From Polyangiaceae bacterium (lineage in GTDB: Bacteria > Myxococcota_A > Polyangia > Polyangiales > Polyangiaceae): a DNA stretch of 64,000 nucleotides. The stretch lies in contig JADJXL010000017.1 in NCBI GenBank assembly GCA_016715885.1, forward strand, positions 283,979 through 347,978. Reading direction: 5' to 3'. The notes beneath the pieces were generated by a model. That model saw only the letters and a program-made list of their open reading frames with translations. It was not told the origin of the DNA and ran no database searches. Each line of letters begins with the position of its first letter. Position 1 is the first letter of the stretch. Of the stretch, positions 54,918 to 64,000 are shown piece after piece. Both the position numbers and the translations under genes were made by a program.

Positions 54918-56246
54918 ATGAGCATTGCACCTACGGACCATAACGAAGCCGTGGCGATTTTCCGCGCCTCGGTGATCGGCCCGGTCATGCATCGAGAACT
55001 CGCTCGCGGGCAGCTCGTCCACGAGTTGCGGAATTGAGCGAACAACGGTTTCGCCCACCGGATGCAAGAGTACACGCACGTTTTCCGTGCCGACGCTCGA
55101 ACGCTGGCTTTACGCGTATCGCGCCAAAGGATTGATGGATTGCGCCCTGCACGGCGCAGCGACTCTGGCTACGCACAAGAATTATCGAATGAAGAGCGCG
55201 AGCTGTTGCTCGATATTCGACGCGAACATCCGGGCGCCTCGGTGTCGCTCATCATTGACACACTCGTCAACGAAGGTCGACCTCGAAGCGGGAAAGATCT
55301 CGGAGCCCACATTGCGACGCCTTTATGAAGCTGCAGGTTTGCCTCGGCGCGCAGCGAAGAAAACGGTGGGCCCACGACGCGATTGCGTTGGCAGGCCGAA
55401 AAACCGGGTGCATTGTGGCATGGCGATGTATGCCATTGGATGGCATGCAAAATCGCCGCAAAACGACTCCGGTCCGTATCCACGGAATGCTGGATGACGC
55501 ATCTCGCGATAGCATTGCGCTCGAAGCACGCAAGACGGAAAAAGAAGAGGACATGCTCGTCATCCTCGTGGATGCATTTCGCCGCCATGGACTACCGGAT
55601 GCGATGTATTTCGACAATGGGTCGACGTACCGCGGTGACATTTTGCAGACGGTGTGCGCCCGTCTCAAAATTACGTTGCTCCATGCCAAACCTTACGATC
55701 CGCAAGCGCGCGGCAAATGGAGCGATTCTGGCGGACGTTGCGTGAAGGATGCCTGAACTTCATCACGAATGTGGAGTCACTCGAAGACCTCAATGCCCGA
55801 CTAAAAGCATTCGTCGACAAGCGGTACCGTGTATCGCCTCACGGCGGTTTACTCGGAAAACGCCGGCGAAGGTGTATGCGTCGCGAGACGCCAAGGTGAT
55901 TGACGAATCGACGTTGCGCAATGCCTTGACCATACGCAATCGGCGTCGCGTCTCGAACGACAGCGTGCTTTCTTTCGATGGCACCTCGTGGGAGCTCGAC
56001 CAAAGCTATTTGGCCGGCCAAACCGTCACGGTAGCGCATTGCTTCGCGACGCCGGGCGAGCCGCCGTGGGTCGAGCACGAAGGAAAGCGGTATCCACTTC
56101 GGCCGCTCGATGCGGTCAAAAACAGCGCCCGAAAGCGTGCTCAACGTCCAGACGCGCACGAGGACAAACCGACGCGATTCGTTGAATTCGACCCGGTCAT
56201 GGCGCTTTGGAAGCCGAAGACGAGATGCGATATTTTGAGGAGGTGA
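54918..56246 (+). pseudogene. DDE-type transposase of the transposon (TniA/Mu-like), frameshifted
   Basis: The frames joined read MSIAPTDHNEAVAIFRASVI, then LVHELRELSEQRFRPPDARV, SVPTLERWLYAYRAKGLM, LLLDIRREHPGASVSLIID, WHGDVCHWM (first catalytic Asp), VRIHGMLDDASRDSIALEA, LPDAMYFDNGSTYRG (second Asp) and LNFITNVESLEDLNARLKAF. The C-terminal DNA-binding/beta-barrel part follows (LSFDGTSWELDQSYLAGQTV). About five or six one-base shifts split it, for example near 55034, 55083, 55190, 55730 and 55860. It ends at TGA 56244-56246, next to the ribosome site GGAGGTGA of the ATPase gene. Confidence 0.8.
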
Positions 56247-56250
56247 ACCC

Positions 56251-57068
56251 ATGAACGAGCAAAACGAGCCGATGGTCCGATTCTTCAGCCTCACGGTCCT
56301 GCCTTTACGAAGGAGATTCTGGCCCCGATTTGTGGATGCCGCCGTCGAGGCAAATCGTGGTCGACGAAATACGCGAAGCCGTCCACGACCATGCAAGTGC
56401 TCTTGGACGGGGAATCCGGTGCAGGAAAGACCTGCATTCTGCGCGCGATTCGGACGTGTTTACCGCAGGAAGGCTACCGATTAACGTACTGCCCAATGCG
56501 ACACTTGGAAGGCGCGATTTCTATCGCCAGCTATGCATCGCATTGGGTTTGTCGCCTTGCGCGACCGCCGCGGCCATTTTTCCATGCGCTGAGCACGCAC
56601 ATCGAAAGCTTGAGCCGCGACCGGATTCACCCGGTTTTTCTCCTCGACGAAGCGCACATGCTGCACCAGGACACGCTCGACCATTTGCACATTCTCTTGA
56701 ATTACGAATGGGACAGCCGAGCGCTCTTGTCGCTCATCCTCGTCGGACTGCCCGAACTGCGCGACAGGCTCGAACTGCGCAAGAACCGCTCGCTGTATTC
56801 GCGCATCGAGCGACGCATATCGATAAAGCCGCTGACTGCAAACGATACGCATGAATATGTGCGAATGCGCTTGCGGCGTGCTGGCTGCGATCGAGAAATC
56901 TTTGCCGACGAAGCGCTCCAGTTATTGCACGAGGCCTCAGGGTCGAGCCTTCGCAATGTCGATCGGCTTGCGACGGCTGCCCTTCGAATGGCTGCTCGTC
57001 ACAAGAAAAAGCGCGTCGAGCGCGACATCATGGCCAATGTGGTCGGTGAGAATCAAGCCGAGCATTGA
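56251..57068 (+). pseudogene. ExeA/TniB-like AAA ATPase of the transposon, frameshifted
   Basis: The joined sequence starts MNEQNEPMVRFFSLTG, then PAFTKEILAPDLWMPPSRQI and VVDEIREAVHDHASA. Walker A is GESGAGKTCILRAIR, Walker B is VFLLDEAHMLHQDTLDH, and NYEWDSRALLSLILVGLPEL is the sensor region. From about 56590 to the stop the frame is intact (ending DIMANVVGENQAEH). Three or four shifts lie in the first 330 bp. Such ATPases choose the target site and stimulate the DDE transposase. GAGGAGGTGA at 56236-56246 is a strong ribosome site. Confidence 0.8.
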
Positions 57069-57295
57069 CGTGCCTTGACCCATTGATGCGCCAGCTTGCC
57101 ATCGGGCAGCTGACGCGTCGACGTCATTCCGCCTGATGACCATCACAATGCGTGACGATGCACGATCACGCGCTCGATGGGCATCGCGATGTCCCCATGC
57201 GCTCACGACCACAATGGCCATCACGCACGCGACGCACCTCGTGCATGGGCGCGATGGCCATCGAGCAGCTCGAGCGGAATGCCATCAGCTAGATT

Positions 57296-57311
57296 GAGCG
57301 GTAACAACACC
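57296..57311 (+). repeat. right inverted repeat and right target duplication of the transposon
   Basis: GAGCGGTAACA (57296-57306) is the inverted complement of the left end, followed by ACACC (57307-57311). The preceding 230 bp (57069-57295) are non-coding and contain several copies of a GATGGCCAT-like word on alternating strands, possible transposase-binding sites. Confidence 0.9.
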
Positions 57312-58990
57312 CTCTGGTGCTGGGGAAGCAACTCAATTTGCAGCTCGGTGCCCCAATCCAGAATCCACTCGTGCCCAATCCCGTCAGCGGCGATATCACC
57401 TTTCCTGGAACCGACGTGATCGATATCGTGCTGGGCGGCGATAACAGCTGTGCCCGCAAAACCGATCGTACGCTCTGGTGCTGGGAGACAATGCGTACGG
57501 CCAAGGGGGTAACGGATCCATTTCCCTCGAGCAGTGCGCCCGTGCAAGCGGGGCGAGTTCACCGGCACCGACGTGGTACAGGTCGCGCTTGGTGGCGGCA
57601 TGTTAGTGCACAAAAAACGATGGCACGCTCTGGTGCTGGGGGCAAAACAATCAGGGTCGCCTGGCAATGGCACCACGACGAATCTCGCCGACACCCACAG
57701 GCTGGGCCCAGCATTCCAAGCAATGATGTCATGGAAGTCGAACTTTCGTATGACCTCACTTATGCGCGCAAGGACGGCACTTTTGGCGCTGGGGATTCAG
57801 GGGCCGGGACCCCTGGTACAACAGTCCCAAGTATCGCCGGCGCCGTTCGGTGCGAGACGAACGACGCTATTTGCGGTGCCAATGAGTCGCAAGTACTCAG
57901 TCCGGCCGATTGTCGCACATCGACATGCGGCGATGGCAATGCGCGCGGAATGAAACTGCAGAATTGCCCGAGCGATTGCAAGATGGCGGTCCGGATTGCC
58001 GTCGGCGGTAGTCACACTTGCGCACGTAAAAGCGATGGTACTCTCTGGTGCTGGGGTGGCAACGACAGCGGTCAGCTGGGCATCAACACGAACTGGTGGA
58101 TACAACCGCAACCGGTGCAGGCTGGGAAATTGATTTTTGATACCGGTGTGGTCGACGTTGCACTCGGCGGGAAGCAGATTTTTATCGGCCTTGATCCAAA
58201 GCGAGAGCATTCGTGCGCAAACAAGACGGGCTGGGGCCTCTGGTGCTGGGGCAACAACGATTACGGCCAGCTCGGCAACGGAACAACCGTGAGCAAGAGT
58301 AATCCGGATTGGATTAACTTCTTTAACACCAGCAATCCATTAGCCGATTTCGCGCTTGGCTGGTTTCACACCTGCGCCAGCAACATCGATGGATACCTAT
58401 TTTGTTGGGGCCGCAACTTCGGGCCAACTCGGCGACGCAACGACGACCAATCGGACCTCTCCCATGTTTGCTCAGATAAGCGACGTCGCGCAGGTCGAGG
58501 CAGGGCGAGCAGACCTGCGCCCGAAAAACGGATGGCACGGTCTGGTGCTGGGGAGGCTGAAAGGTTACAATTCCACAACAAGTGACAGGGGCTTCGGCGC
58601 ATCATGGTCGAGATCGCCGTTGGTACCGGGACCACGCCTGCGCACGTAAAGCGATGGCACTCTGGTGCTGGGGAAGCAACTCCCATGGTCAGCCGGTATA
58701 CGACGGGTGGGATAACCCCTACAGGCTGACCAACCACGCTTGGCAACAATGTCGCCCACGTCGCGCTGGGCAACGACTTCAGCTGAAGGATCAAACCGAC
58801 GGCACGCTCTGGTGTTGGGGAGCGCAGGACCACGGCGCACTTGGCAACGGAAACGATCAGTTTAGTGGTTGTTGTCAGACAACACCTGTGCAAATTGGCG
58901 AGAATACACTCCGGAAACGGCGTGGCGCAGGTGGCTTCGGTGACGGCCATGCATGTGCACTCAAGGTTGACGGCACCTGGTGCTGGGGCG
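57307..58990 (+). other. RCC1-like repeats of copy 2 after the transposon
   Basis: Continuation of the array that begins at 53290. WCWG-type cores lie near 57318, 57475, 57630, 57785, 58045, 58240, 58400, 58545, 58665, 58815 and 58980, with three more before the insertion (about 53330, 53475, 53620), so about 14 in all as in copy 1. The Cys-rich module (CRTSTCGDGNARGMKLQNCP) lies near 57915-57975; its fourth spacing is damaged by a small deletion compared with copy 1. Confidence 0.75.
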
Positions 58991-59451
58991 AGGCAACCTG
59001 AAATGGATCACAATGGCTGGAATGGCTTGACCAACTATTACTACCCGGTCGAGGTACCCTGGTGCGGTGATGGTGTTTGCACGCTCAATGAGCGCAACAG
59101 TATCAATTTACACTGCGCGGATTGCACACCCAAGATTGGCGATGGATTTGCGATCCATTCCTCAATTGTGTCCTATCCGCAGACATTCCCGCGTGGGAAT
59201 GCGACACGGACTGCAAAGTGCGACGATGGAAACCCTTGCACACAAAGTGACACTCTTCAAAATGGCATATGCGTCGGGACGAACCCAGTGAAGTGCACAG
59301 CTACGGACGCTTGTCATGACGTTGGGGTATGCAATCCATCGACAGGACAATGCTCGAATCCCGCCAAACCCGACGGCACCGATTGCCCAGGTGGCTCGTG
59401 TGAAATGGGATTCGTACACCAGCTGGTGCTTCGAGTGGTTCATCTGCTACG

Positions 59452-59735
59452 AGCAGTGGCGCTGGAGGCTCGGGCAGCGGAGGCGCTGGAGGCTCGGGCA
59501 GCGGAGGCGCTGGAGGCTCGGGTAGCGGCGGCGTAGGAGGCTCGGGCAGCGGAGGCGCTGGAGGCTCGGGTAGCGGCGGCGTAGGAGGCCTCGGGTAGCG
59601 GCGGCGTAGGAGGCTCGGGCAGCGGCGGCGTAGGGAGGCTCGGGCAGCGGCGGCGTAGGAGGCTCGGGCAGCGGCGGCGCTGGAGGCTCGGGCAGCGGCG
59701 GCGTAGGAGGCCTGGGCAGCGGCGGCGTAGGAGGT
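59452..59735 (+). repeat. 24-bp Gly/Ser/Ala-coding tandem repeat
   Basis: Units of the type GGCGTAGGAGGCTCGGGCAGCG encode GAGGSGSG/GVGGSGSG, forming the linker before the MYXO-CTERM-like tail of copy 2. About eleven units. Several units gained one base (GGCCTCGGG, TAGGGAGG), shifting the frame. Copy 1 has only a short Ser/Gly linker here, so this array expanded after duplication. Confidence 0.85.
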
Positions 59736-59848
59736 CAGGCAGGCGCTACCTCGAGCAGTTCGTCGAGTAGCAATGGCGTCGGCGGCAGTGAATTGACGAC
59801 CAGTAGCAGTTCCAGCTCCGGCGCATCGGCAAACGGCCCAGCTTATCC

Positions 59849-59953
59849 GACCGGCGGCTGCTCCTGCCGCACCACGAGCAAACCGTCCAACTTCCTGCAT
59901 GGCTCGCCCTCGGCTTCGTCGCATTCGCCCGACGCCGCAAACGAGCTTCGTAA
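59849..59953 (+). other. MYXO-CTERM-like sorting tail, copy 2
   Basis: GGCSCRTTSKPSNF followed, after a one-base shift, by AWLALGFVAFA and RRRKRAS, stop TAA at 59951-59953. The Cys motif, hydrophobic helix and Arg/Lys cluster match the tail of copy 1. The adjacent PknK-like gene ends on the opposite strand at the very next base. Confidence 0.78.
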
Positions 59954-62900
59954 TCACGCCACCGCCCGCGCAAGCTCCAACGTCCGCGCATTGTCCGCGC
60001 AATATCCTGCAAAAACCGCTCCCGTTCCCTCCGCCCTCCCAATCCGCTCCGCCTTTGCAAGCACTTGATCACGCGCCGTCGCAACGACCCGCGCGAAACC
60101 CTCTGCGTCTCCATTCGCCTCGAAACGCTTCCGCATACACGAGCCGCACCAGCGCCTCGCCCTCTTCAATCGTGCCCAGCGATTCGAGCAACGCATACGC
60201 CTCGCGCGCCACCCCGAGCGCCTCCGCCGCATTTTCCTCGCGCAGCAACAACACGCGCGTGCACCGCCAACGCACCCGCACGCAATGGCGGCACTCCCGC
60301 GAGCGATTCAATCGCCGCTCGCGCTTCCAGCTCAGCAGCCGTCAAGTCACCAGCCGACAGTTCCAGCTCTGCCAGATACACCTGCGACAAACCCATTCCC
60401 CGAGGCTGCTCCTGCTTTCGAAAAGCGTCGATGGCCCGTTTCTGAATGCTTCGCCCCTCCTCGAAAACTCCTCGATACCCAAGTACATGCCCTAAATTCT
60501 GAAGCGTGTACGCCACGACTTCTGCAATCCCATCCGCTCGCCAATCGCCAAAGCACTCCGCAACCTCTGCTCGGCTCCTTCGTAATCGCCAAGCTCGGAC
60601 AAACCGAATCCCAAATTTTGGCGCGTCACGCAACTATTCCGACGATCGCCCGCTTGCTCGAAAACAGACGAGTGCCCTTCCAGATTGTCACGAAATCCGC
60701 ACGGATCCCCTGCCGCCGAGGCTCGAATTGCACGCAATTGATAATACATGCCCAACGCTCGAGGCGGCTGCGCGACCAGATTTACGCCGTCCGTCAATGC
60801 GCGATCACCGCATCTGCAAGGGCATAACGGCCACTATACACCAAATGATTCGCACACACGCTCAGGCTCGTTGTGCGGAAACCCGCCGCTTCTGCCTCGA
60901 ACTCCACCCCGCCCGCCGGGTTCCCAATGCTCAATCCGTTCAAAGGCGCCAAGCTTGCTCCGCTGCATCCACGATTTGGTGCAATGCGCGAAACCACGCT
61001 GTCGTTCCTTCCGCGAACCAGCCCAACCGCTTCCATTGCCCGCTGTTCCGCCAGGACCAACTCACCCCGCCAGTTGTGCGCCTCCGCCTGAATCAATCGT
61101 AGCGCAGCCAGTTCCTCTCCGGAAGCTCCCTGAATTACGCCACGTTCCGCGCGCGCAATCGCGGCATCCAAGTCATCCGCCCTGAGCGCATGCTCCGCCG
61201 CCCGACGATAAGCGCCGATCGCCAATGATGGTTCATCACTTCGCTCGAAATGATGCGCGAGCACCATTGCATCCGACTCACCGTGCCGCTTCGAGCCACT
61301 GACCCGCGAGCCGATGACCCAACTGGCAATCGTTCTCCGTGAGCGCCACGTACGCGCTCTCCCGAATGAGCGCATGTCGAAAAACGAATTGCTCCTGCCC
61401 CAGAAAAACGGCTCTGCCTTTGCCGCTGAATCAACTCATGTTCGACAAGCTCCTCGAGCAGCGTCTGAAGGGGCCTGAGCTTCGGTGTTCATCCCGAGCA
61501 ACTCGGCCAAACCGCCCCGGAAAACACCTCGCCAAACACGCTCGCCGCCCGCAAGCAGCGTCGAGTTTCTGGGGATAGCCCCTCGAGCCGAGAGATTGAA
61601 CCACCGCCAGCACGGTATCTGGCAACTCGTCGCTTTCGTTGCCAATCGTTGTCCGCTCTCCAATCGTGCGCACCAATTCTTCCAGGTAAAATGCATTTCT
61701 CGGCTCGGGCGACGAGACGCGCCAGCAGCGTGGAGTTTGCCCGGTCACCCAATGCCTGCACGACCATTTTTTCACTCGCTTTTCGAGATAGCGGTTGCAA
61801 ACGCACGACGTTGACCGAGCGTTCACTCCACAAGTGTGGAAAAACTCTTCCACTTCCGGTCGCGCAAGGGCCAAAACCAGCAATGGTTGGTCCGTCAGAT
61901 TCGTAACGCTCCGTCGACGAAACGCACGGTGGGCAAGTCTCCCATTGGAGGCCTTCGGAGCACGAGCACCACCGGATGATGCGGTTTCGGCATGCAGGAA
62001 TTCTCGAATGCTCGGCGGAGTTGTTCGCTCATCAGCCGAGCATCTCGACGCGCTGCCTGGAGGTGCGGACTTACCGCATCAGGAAATGGCACGCCGACCA
62101 ATTCACCAAGGAATTTCTGAAATACGTCCGACGTCGGTCGAGGGCACATGTCGGGCCACCTGCTCGCGTATCTTTCGTTGTTGCACCTCGATGGGAACGC
62201 CTTCTGCAGATCAAAACACCGCGTAACATATGTGCTAAGAGCGCGAACGCGCGACCCCGCGGCCAACAGATCACCACGACCGTCCATACGTCGAAGTCCG
62301 CCGATGTACGTCGAATCGAATGCAAAAATTCATACAAGAGGCGTGATTTGCCCATACCCGCCTCGGCCATGACCAAAATCGCCGTGGCCACTTGGTCGTC
62401 CGTACATTGTTGAAAATGGTCCTCGAGGGTCTGGATCTCCGCGTCTCGTCCGATGAATGCCGTTGGTTTGCCCAAGAGCGTGCGGAGTTCCTGCATGGCG
62501 CACACCATTCAACGTGTACACCGTACCTACGCGACGAACATCAAAACGGCCATCGAGCAGATGGGCGGATGTTTCATCCATCAGACATGTCCGAGGAATT
62601 CACTGGTGTTGCATTCCACGACCATCTTTGGCCGCTTCGTTCAATGGCTGCTCCAACGGGTAGTCTTCTTTGATTTCACCGCGACCCGTGGTAAGTGCAA
62701 GAGGTCGATCCGGCGCCATAGCTTTCAGGGCCAGTGCGAGACGCGAGCTGCGTCGCAGGATCGGAGTGCGCGCGTTTGTCCCCAATGGTCACCAGCGCCG
62801 ATCCATCCGGGAGAAAACCTCAGAATGCAGCCGTTTTTTGCGCTGCAATGATCCAGTTTTCGGCTTTTCATTCTCCCACGTCGAACGCGCCAGCGTTGGA

Positions 62901-63852
62901 CCATCTCTACGGGACGTTCGCGACCGATCAAAATCAACGATACGATCCGTTGTTCGTCGCTCGTGAGACCCTGCCGGAGGCGGGACCGTCAACGTCATTT
63001 CCACCGGCGCGGGATATTGGCGAATATCTTCTTAATGCAGTCGCAACCGCTGATCCATCACGTGGACGAGCATTCCGATCCCTGAAAGCATGAGTTGAAC
63101 GAATGCGTCCAGTTCGCGAGGAATCCCTGACGAACTTCACGCGCAAACGTGGCGGTTCTTCCATGAGATCTTAGCCATCACCGCAAAAGGGTGATGACCG
63201 ACAAATACTGCGCTCCCGTAAGGCATTCCATCAGGATATACCAGTGGCAAACATATCGGCACGAGCGGTCGAGCCCCGCCCGTTGTGTTTAAATTGCTCC
63301 AAAGGCCATATACGAAGGAGTTCCAACCATCGCCCCGAACGCGCCTTCCGCCAGCCGTGTTGGGACAGAAATGGCGGCAATGCCAAAATCAATCACTTTT
63401 TGACCTCGGTTCGATTTCGCCAACGACCAAGAACAAATTGCCAGGCTTCCAGGTCCCGTTGAATGATCTCGCGTGCATTGCGCCAGCGCGAAAGCGCGTC
63501 AGCGACGTTCGATCAACACAACGCCTGGTGCATCTCGGAGCGGTCTCGTTTCAGACGCTTCGAGAGATCTTCCTTCGAGCCATCTCCATCACTCAAGTAG
63601 AGCTGTCTGAGTCCGCTAATCTCGTCAATACGCACTTGACGATGCGTGGATGACGAGCCTTCTGACAACAGCATGGATTCACGAATCCAGCGCCAGCAGT
63701 GCGTCGGCTCATCTTCGAGCATGAGTTTCAGGGCGACGATATTGCCTGAGGAGCAGACCTTTCGCGCGAAAGATCTGGCCCATGCCTCCCGTTTCAACAT
63801 CGTTTCCTCGAGTTCCAGTTGCCCTCTTCTGATGACCTGACCTGCTATGTAT
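59954..63852 (-). pseudogene. PknK-like kinase - ATPase - TPR regulator, copy 2 (heavily degraded)
   Basis: Paralogue of the gene at 41272-45163 in the same domain order, but more damaged, with ten or more frame breaks. The start codon seems lost (ATAGCAGGTCAGGTC where copy 1 has an ATG). The catalytic loop reads EIIQRDLEAWQF in place of GIVHRDLKPSNLF, losing His and Lys. Recognisable pieces: LRTLLGKPTAFIGRDAEIQT, MAEAGMGKSRLLYEFLHSIR (Walker A), MVLAHHFERSDEPSLAIGAY and the C-terminal EVVAYTLQNLGHVLGYRG TPR part. It is convergent with copy 2 of the surface protein. Confidence 0.82.
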
Positions 63853-64000
63853 GGTGAAGTACTGCAGTTCCTTTGCGATCGTCGAAGGTGGTGATAGTAC
63901 GCGATCTGGATTTGCACGACGAACGGAATGTCAAGGGTAAACGTATAGTTGTGTCGTCTTTCACGGTGGTAGGGGTAAGAATGTCGACACTGAACCGGCA
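63853..64000. other. right edge, nothing recognised
   Basis: About 150 bp upstream of the degraded PknK-like gene. It should correspond to the promoter side of that gene. No feature can be supported. Confidence 0.4.

Larger units (their letters stand above)
53775..57306 (+). mobile_element. 3,532-bp Tn7/Tn5053-like transposon inserted in an RCC1 repeat
   Basis: The ends are inverted copies of TGTTACCGCTC (53775-53785 and 57296-57306). The flanks show a 5-bp direct repeat ACACC (53770-53774 and 57307-57311). TGT...ACA ends plus a 5-bp duplication are typical of the Tn7/Mu/Tn552-related transposases. Cargo is only transposition genes: a DUF6431-type zinc-finger protein, a DDE transposase and an ExeA/TniB-like ATPase. 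Precise removal with one ACACC rejoins KTNNT to LWCWG of the RCC1 repeat, exactly as in copy 1 at 48340. The transposase and ATPase genes are frameshifted, so it may be immobile. Confidence 0.9.
50765..59953 (+). pseudogene. giant tetrapeptide-repeat / RCC1 / MYXO-CTERM surface protein, copy 2 (frameshifted, transposon-interrupted)
   Basis: Tandem duplicate of the preceding gene, same domain order. The start ATG 50765 has GGAG upstream (TTTTGGAGATAAATCATG), only 22 bp after the presumed stop of copy 1. The signal region (LLPFAPLALLLATRQLESET), the tetrapeptide array and the middle domain match copy 1, but are separated by one-base shifts, for example an extra A at 51517 and an extra C near 51688 and 51715. 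RCC1 units continue to 53774, where a transposon is inserted, and resume at 57307. The gene ends with Cys-rich modules, a 24-bp Gly/Ser repeat and a MYXO-CTERM-like tail, stop at 59951-59953. Without the transposon it would be about 1,880 codons. Confidence 0.8.

Noticed and set aside
59301..60002. 233-codon Ala/Arg-rich minus-strand frame over the Gly/Ser linker
   Set aside because: Antisense shadow of the 24-bp repeat; the sense strand leads into a MYXO-CTERM-like tail.

Overview
The window is high-GC chromosomal DNA that looks like a myxobacterium (Myxococcota, most like Polyangiales). The signs are Hanks-type Ser/Thr kinases with Pro/Ala-rich tails, an FHA-GAF-cyclase protein, PknK-like kinase-ATPase-TPR genes, RCC1-repeat surface proteins, and C-termini of the MYXO-CTERM type (Cys motif, short hydrophobic helix, Arg cluster). 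No rRNA, tRNA or CRISPR array was found.

Positions 1-36672 are a dense, well-kept chromosomal region with short gaps and almost no frame damage. In order: accA (partial), a FHA-GAF-adenylate cyclase, glpK, a UPF0158 protein, a secreted protein, and a BMP-type binding protein. Next is the minus-strand folP-cdaA-cdaR cluster, diverging from a 7TM-HD phosphohydrolase; this pairs a c-di-AMP synthase with a likely c-di-AMP phosphodiesterase. Then come an acyl-CoA dehydrogenase, a GNAT protein, a NamZ/DUF1343 protein, a broken kinase, an HtrA protease, truA, rsmD and a PEGA protein. The rest is a purN-oxidoreductase pair, a Cys-rich lipoprotein with a P450, dapA-dapB, an RMD1/DUF155 protein, a dienelactone hydrolase, a full-length Ser/Thr kinase and a UvrD/Rep-type helicase.

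Positions 36700-41270 are an accessory junction, less GC-rich and poor in genes. It holds a 64-bp tandem repeat array, a decayed IS91-like transposase whose middle is replaced by two strong palindromes, an XRE regulator, a frameshifted Clp/Hsp100 fragment, and a second copy of the IS91-like 3' end.

Positions 41270-63852 are the most unusual part. Two tandem copies of a giant surface-protein gene (about 1,800 codons each) are bracketed by two PknK-like genes. Each copy reads: signal peptide, about 95 tandem NG[S/T]x tetrapeptides encoded by a 12-bp repeat, a conserved middle domain, about 14 RCC1-like repeats split by a Cys-rich module, a Gly/Ser linker, and a MYXO-CTERM-like tail. The second copy is interrupted by a 3,532-bp transposon with 11-bp inverted ends (TGTTACCGCTC) and a 5-bp target duplication (ACACC). 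It carries a DUF6431-type zinc-finger protein, a DDE transposase and an ExeA/TniB-type ATPase; removing it and one ACACC restores the RCC1 frame. Nearly every long gene in this part has single-base frame breaks. That is either real decay or unpolished sequence in repeats, and it is the main uncertainty of the window.
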